From assembly GCA_028278005.1 (NCBI GenBank), contig JANQFD010000082.1, positions 1-9,974 of the forward strand: 9,974 nt of DNA, written 5' to 3'. The position numbers and the translations under genes are program-made. Below, in pieces: positions 6,868 through 9,974 of the stretch. Source of the DNA: Chlorobium sp. GTDB taxonomy: Bacteria > Bacteroidota > Chlorobiia > Chlorobiales > Chlorobiaceae. Every line of letters starts with the position of its first letter. Positions within the stretch are counted from its first letter, which is position 1. Below the pieces are notes generated by a model. The model did no database searches. It saw only the letters and a list, made by a program, of their open reading frames with translations, and had not been told where the DNA came from.

Positions 6868-7129
6868 GTTTCAAGTAATAATAGAACAAACATCGTGCCA
6901 AAGACCGCAAAAAACTTGCAGATAATCGATCAAGTAGCGATAAACAAACGCTTTGAGCATTTTCCGGTCAGCAACAGGAGATCTGCACACCCCCAGCATC
7001 CATCTCATAATGATATTTTTTTCTCATTTTGGAATCAAAAATGAAACTGAAGTACAGCGATATTTCGCCATGCGTATCGAATTAAACCGTATATTCCCGG
7101 AATACCCTTACAAAAGACCATAGCACCCA
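6868..7129. other. Remainder of the mdh-radC gap
   Basis: With the hairpins before it, this makes 371 nt between mdh and radC. I see no credible gene. It contains an AT-rich tract (about 7010-7045), a 14-codon open frame at 7041-7085 that I do not credit, and AATTAAACCGTATATT (7080-7095), whose TATATT could be a -10 box for radC although no good -35 box is present. Confidence 0.5.
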
Positions 7130-7801
7130 ATGCGTATTCACGACCTCGATCCTGATGAACGGCCAAGAGAGCGCTTTTTGCGTTCCGGCGTCTCAGCTTT
7201 GAGCTCGGCCGAACTCATGGCCCTCATTCTCAAAACGGGAACAAAAGGAAAAAATATCCTCGAGACCTGCAATGAGCTTATGGGCCGATACGGTCTTGAA
7301 AATCTTGCCGATCTTTCAGTGAGTGAACTGCAGGAGAATGAAGGAATAGGACCTGCCAAAGCAATGCAGATCAAAGCGGTGTTTGAACTGCACAAGCGCC
7401 TGCATTACAGACGCAACACCAACAAAAAAGTCCGCTCGGCAAGGGATATTTTCGAGTATATGAACGGGAGGGTTCCCGACGAGTCCAAAGAACACCTTTT
7501 TCTGCTTCACCTGAGCACGAAAAACCAGATCATGCGCCACGACATCATTTCTGTGGGAACGCTGAACGCGTCGCTTATCCATCCGAGAGAGATCTTCAAA
7601 GCTGCAATACGCGAAAGCTCACATGCGGTTATCCTGGTGCACAATCACCCGTCCGGTGACGTCGAGCCAAGCAATGCGGACAAGGAGGTCACAAACCTGC
7701 TTCGCGAGGCAGGCTCTATCCTGCAGATCGAACTCCTCGACCATGTGATCATCGGCAGGGATGCCTGGTTCAGCTTCCGGGAACACGCAATGCTCCACTG
7801 A
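7130..7801 (+). CDS. radC: RadC family JAMM/MPN-domain protein
   Basis: The protein has 223 residues, the family's usual length. It has an N-terminal helix-hairpin-helix segment (LQENEGIGPAKAMQIKA, about 67-83) and a C-terminal MPN/JAB domain. The JAMM zinc motif is complete: HNHPSGDVEPSNAD with His171, His173, Ser181 and Asp184, followed by DHVIIG. The family was once linked to DNA repair, but that role has been withdrawn for Escherichia coli RadC; the true substrate is unknown, although the metalloprotease-like active site is intact. ATG at 7130 begins MRIHDLDPDERPRERF, which fits family N-termini. No Shine-Dalgarno sequence is visible. It is apparently a single gene; a weak terminator-like hairpin follows. 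A degraded copy of its 3' end seems to lie at 8656-8752. Confidence 0.95.
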   Translation: MRIHDLDPDERPRERFLRSGVSALSSAELMALILKTGTKGKNILETCNELMGRYGLENLADLSVSELQENEGIGPAKAMQIKAVFELHKRLHYRRNTNKKVRSARDIFEYMNGRVPDESKEHLFLLHLSTKNQIMRHDIISVGTLNASLIHPREIFKAAIRESSHAVILVHNHPSGDVEPSNADKEVTNLLREAGSILQIELLDHVIIGRDAWFSFREHAMLH

Positions 7802-7847
7802 CAACAGTTCCTCGATACCTGACCTGTAGATTGATGTAAACCGCTTC

Positions 7848-7868
7848 ACTGTCCCTGAACAGTTTTTT
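7848..7868 (+). terminator. Weak possible terminator after radC
   Basis: ACTGT (7848-7852) pairs with ACAGT (7859-7863) around a 6-nt loop and is followed by six Ts ending at 7868. The stem is only 5 bp and AT-rich, so termination efficiency is doubtful. Confidence 0.3.
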
Positions 7869-7881
7869 CCTGTTTATTGTT

Positions 7882-7893
7882 GTTTACGTAAAC
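7882..7893. promoter_or_regulatory. 12-nt perfect palindrome upstream of the lipoprotein hydrolase gene
   Basis: GTTTACGTAAAC is perfectly self-complementary and ends 23 nt before the ATG at 7917. A related half, TGTAAACCG, lies at about 7836-7844. Its position and symmetry suit a dimeric regulator operator; no regulator can be named. Confidence 0.4.
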
Positions 7894-7916
7894 CGAAACA
7901 ACTGAATGGATGAACA

Positions 7917-8657
7917 ATGAATAGAACCGTTACGGTTATAGCTTTGTGTTTTTTGTTTGCAGGTATCGCATCAATGGCAGGATGCGAGGAAAGGCAAAAC
8001 AGACAGCCCGCCCTCACCTGCCTCGAGCTGCCCCCTCGATCCGGAGCAAAAGGCGATATACTTATCCTGTTACACGGTTACGGCAGCAATGAAAAAGACC
8101 TTTTACAGCTGGCTCCTCTCTTGAGCGATAACCTGCACTTTATCAGCACGAGAGCGCCTCTCAGGCTTTCCCCTGACAGGTACGGCTGGTTTCCCATCGA
8201 GTTCAGACAGGGAGAGATAATCATCAACCGGGAAGGCGCCCGAAAGGCGAAAAAGCCTCTTATTGATTGTATTCGACATATCATCCGGGAACATAACCCC
8301 CCTCAAGGAAAAGTCCTGCTGATGGGATTCAGCCAGGGAGCGGACATGAGCTACCTGACCGCTCTTGCTGAACCGTCTCTGCTTCATGGCGTGATAGCTG
8401 TCGGCGGGAAATTCCCCGAAGCCGCAACGCTTCTGAACAGGAATCCCGAAGTTCTCCGGGAGGTCCCTTTCCTTGTCATACACGGCAAGTATGACGATGT
8501 CATTCCAGTGAAAAACGGCCGGAAATCGCAGAGGTGGCTCGAGCGGCATCTCGACAAGCTTGAATACAGGGAGTACCCGATGGGCCATGAAATCAATATC
8601 GATGCAGTCAATATGATCAGGGATTGGCTTCGCCGAAGCCTCGACCACTCTTTGTGA
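7917..8657 (+). CDS. Lipoprotein alpha/beta hydrolase, phospholipase/carboxylesterase type
   Basis: The protein has 246 residues. The N-terminus (MNRTVTVIALCFLFAGIASMAGC) is a lipoprotein signal: a basic start, hydrophobic core and lipobox ending at Cys23, so the mature protein should be lipid-anchored outside the inner membrane. The rest resembles the phospholipase/carboxylesterase family: oxyanion segment LLHGYGSNEKD (52-61), nucleophile elbow GFSQG with Ser139, acid Asp193 in HGKYDDVIP, and His224 in MGHEI, a complete catalytic triad. Family members hydrolyse short acyl or lysophospholipid esters; the substrate here is not determinable. Cytoplasmic members of this family lack the lipoprotein signal, so export is a notable feature. 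It lies 115 nt after radC with a palindrome before it, and probably has its own promoter. It faces the cold-shock gene convergently. Confidence 0.9.
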   Translation: MNRTVTVIALCFLFAGIASMAGCEERQNRQPALTCLELPPRSGAKGDILILLHGYGSNEKDLLQLAPLLSDNLHFISTRAPLRLSPDRYGWFPIEFRQGEIIINREGARKAKKPLIDCIRHIIREHNPPQGKVLLMGFSQGADMSYLTALAEPSLLHGVIAVGGKFPEAATLLNRNPEVLREVPFLVIHGKYDDVIPVKNGRKSQRWLERHLDKLEYREYPMGHEINIDAVNMIRDWLRRSLDHSL

Positions 8658-8752
8658 GTCCGGCCCGATCCCGCAGATCAGCCGCATCGATCATCTGTTT
8701 ATCGGAAGGGCTGTCGTCCGGATCAGAACCGGAAACACGCAATGCTCCGCTT
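8656..8752 (+). pseudogene. Probable degraded copy of the radC 3' end
   Basis: Aligned by eye with radC 7706-7799, the first 55 nt match ungapped at 40 positions. The last part (CCGG, then AACACGCAATGCTCC and CT) matches at 21 of 23, including 15 consecutive identical bases (7782-7796 and 8734-8748). In translation, radC EAGSILQI..LDHVIIGR corresponds to ESGPIPQI..IDHLFIGR here, in the same phase. A net 2-nt insertion then shifts frame, and the radC stop is not preserved. It begins at the stop of the hydrolase gene and has no start or upstream radC sequence. I read it as a remnant of a duplicated or second radC. Chance similarity is less likely but not excluded without a proper alignment. Confidence 0.5.
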
Positions 8753-8834
8753 GGGGCGACTCGAAAACGCCCTCTACTTTCCGGATTCCAAACACATGGT
8801 ATGCCTGTTCAGAGAAGACTACCATGAAAGCGTC

Positions 8835-9122
8835 TCATTGACCGGCAACGCTCTCACCTTGCTGAACAAATGCCTGATGGGGGACCGATGGGCGGGGAGC
8901 TGCACCTTCCTGACAAATCTCACAGACATTTTTTGCCTGAAGGCCTTTCTGGGTCTGGTCAATTTCAAACTCCACCTCGGCATCCTGGTTTAAAACCTTG
9001 AAGCTCTGCTCGGAAACGATAGCAGAGAAATGGACAAAAATGTCCTCACCTCCATCGGGATTGACGATGAAGCCGTATCCCTTTTTGCCATCGAACCACT
9101 TTACCTTACTTCTCCTTGACAT
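8835..9122 (-). CDS. Cold-shock domain protein with C-terminal extension
   Basis: The protein has 95 residues from ATG at 9122; the frame could open at a TTG two codons earlier (9128). Residues 4-67 are a cold-shock (OB-fold) domain that binds single-stranded DNA or RNA, with KVKWFDGKKGYGFI (RNP1 KGYGFI, 14-19) and DIFVHFSAI (RNP2 IFVHF, 28-32). The domain normally ends near residue 67-70. Here a tail follows with a CEIC pair (Cys67 and Cys70) and about 25 residues rich in Gln, Pro and Ala. Related proteins act as RNA chaperones or in translation at low temperature; which role applies here is not clear. It is convergent with the hydrolase gene and divergent from the sepiapterin reductase gene. 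No Shine-Dalgarno sequence is apparent. Confidence 0.93.
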   Translation of the reverse strand: MSRRSKVKWFDGKKGYGFIVNPDGGEDIFVHFSAIVSEQSFKVLNQDAEVEFEIDQTQKGLQAKNVCEICQEGAAPRPSVPHQAFVQQGESVAGQ

Positions 9123-9270
9123 GATCAATCTGGGGCTTTATCATTAAAGGACACATGCTGTGGAAACAACGCATGTAAAATGATCTTACAGTAAAATATA
9201 GATTAAATCTACTTCAGGAGCAACAGTTTTTCGACGATAATACGGCAAAACAACCTCTAATCCTTTCCCT
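9123..9270. promoter_or_regulatory. Divergent promoter region of cold-shock and sepiapterin reductase genes
   Basis: The 148-nt space contains two dyads: ACATGC (9153-9158) with GCATGT (9171-9176), and TAGATT-A-AATCTA (9199-9211). A weak minus-strand promoter could use TTGTTT (9164-9169) and a poor -10 at 9141-9146. AT-rich TAAAATATAG near 9192-9201 could supply a -10 for the rightward gene. These are guesses from consensus only. Confidence 0.35.
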
Positions 9271-9974
9271 ATGCAACAGGATATCATCCTGCTCACCGGT
9301 GCCGGAAAAGGCATCGGCAGAGCGATCGCACTTGAATTCGCGATGAAAGCGCAGCAGAAGCCATCGTTCAACCCGATACTGGTTCTCGCTTCCCGAACCT
9401 ACGGCGAGATAGTCTCGCTTGCCGACGAATGCGGCAGAATGGGCATAAAAACCTTGCCGATAGAAGCCGATATCGCACAACCAGAAGATATCGACCGACT
9501 TGTCGGTCAAACCCTTCAGGAATTCGGCATGATTGATTGCCTTGTCAACAATGCAGGCGTCGGACGGTTTAAAGATATTATGGACATTACCGAAGACGAT
9601 TTCGACTACACCATGTCGGTTAACCTGAAAGGCACCTTTTTTCTGACCCAGAAAGTTCTCCCCGTGATGCAGAAACAACGTTCCGGCCACATTTTCTTCA
9701 TCACGTCCATTGCGGCCGAGACAGCTTTTAAAAGCTCCTCGGTTTATTCCATGTCGAAGTTCGGCCAGAAAGGACTTGTCGAAGCCTTACGGCTCTATGC
9801 AAGGGAGTGCAATGTCAGGATCACCAATGTGATGCCCGGGGCCGTCTGTACGCCGATGTGGGGTGATGCCGCAAACGAGCTGAAAGATGTGATGATGATG
9901 CCCGAGGATATCGCGTCACCTGTTGTCGATGCCTATCTTCAGCCGTCACGCACGTCAGTCGAGGAGATTGTCCT
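9271..9974 (+). CDS. Sepiapterin reductase-like short-chain dehydrogenase (partial, C-terminus beyond right edge)
   Basis: There are 234 codons from ATG at 9271 to the window end without a stop. It is a classical short-chain dehydrogenase: TGAGKGIG cofactor loop near the N-terminus (residues 9-16), NNAGVGRF, a catalytic Ser in the FFITSIAAE strand, and YSMSK with the catalytic Tyr and Lys. The sequence, including GHIFFITS, LRLYAREC and MMMPEDIASPVV..YLQPSRT, closely matches the C. tepidum sepiapterin reductase as I remember it. That enzyme reduces sepiapterin with NADPH and gives L-threo-tetrahydrobiopterin, part of the unusual pterins of green sulfur bacteria. From memory only about ten residues are missing at the edge. 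It is divergent from the cold-shock gene. The start has no Shine-Dalgarno sequence but matches the family N-terminus. Confidence 0.9.
   Translation, partial: MQQDIILLTGAGKGIGRAIALEFAMKAQQKPSFNPILVLASRTYGEIVSLADECGRMGIKTLPIEADIAQPEDIDRLVGQTLQEFGMIDCLVNNAGVGRFKDIMDITEDDFDYTMSVNLKGTFFLTQKVLPVMQKQRSGHIFFITSIAAETAFKSSSVYSMSKFGQKGLVEALRLYARECNVRITNVMPGAVCTPMWGDAANELKDVMMMPEDIASPVVDAYLQPSRTSVEEIV

Noticed and set aside
7041..7085. 14-codon open frame upstream of radC (possible leader peptide)
   Set aside because: No ribosome site, no run of a regulatory codon and no attenuator-like hairpins next to it.
8742..8993. 83-codon plus-strand open frame between the hydrolase and cold-shock genes
   Set aside because: Most of it runs antisense through the cold-shock gene, and its start lies in the radC-like remnant; it does not look like a gene.

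Overview
The window looks like chromosomal DNA of a green sulfur bacterium (family Chlorobiaceae, Chlorobium/Prosthecochloris type). The strongest pointers are the gene entering the right edge, whose protein closely matches my recollection of the Chlorobaculum tepidum sepiapterin reductase, and an LDH-like malate dehydrogenase of the type known from this group. The placement rests on recalled protein sequences, not a search. Most start codons here also lack a clear Shine-Dalgarno sequence.

Layout. On the minus strand, mutS (1400-4045) overlaps by 8 nt a B12-binding radical SAM gene that runs off the left edge. Divergent from mutS is a small four-helix membrane protein (4230-4667). Next comes a 329-nt gap holding a 143-nt inverted-repeat element and a good sigma-70-like promoter. 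This promoter serves the ribosomal pair rplU-rpmA (4997-5582), which ends at a clear intrinsic terminator. A second, shorter copy of the element (5661-5750) separates that pair from mdh (5826-6758). mdh ends at another terminator, followed by two further perfect hairpins. After a gene-free stretch come radC (7130-7801) and a lipoprotein alpha/beta hydrolase (7917-8657). A cold-shock protein lies on the minus strand (8835-9122), and the partial sepiapterin reductase gene starts at 9271.

Functions. Most genes are housekeeping: mismatch repair (MutS), ribosome (L21, L27), central carbon metabolism (malate dehydrogenase), a RadC-family protein and a cold-shock nucleic-acid-binding protein. The more lineage-specific ones are the radical SAM enzyme, the membrane protein, the lipoprotein hydrolase and the pterin reductase.

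I saw no tRNA, rRNA, CRISPR array, complete insertion sequence or new multi-gene system. The observations most worth following are the paired inverted-repeat elements flanking rplU-rpmA, the rplU promoter abutting one of them, an apparent degraded copy of the radC 3' end just after the hydrolase gene, and the three consecutive hairpins after mdh.
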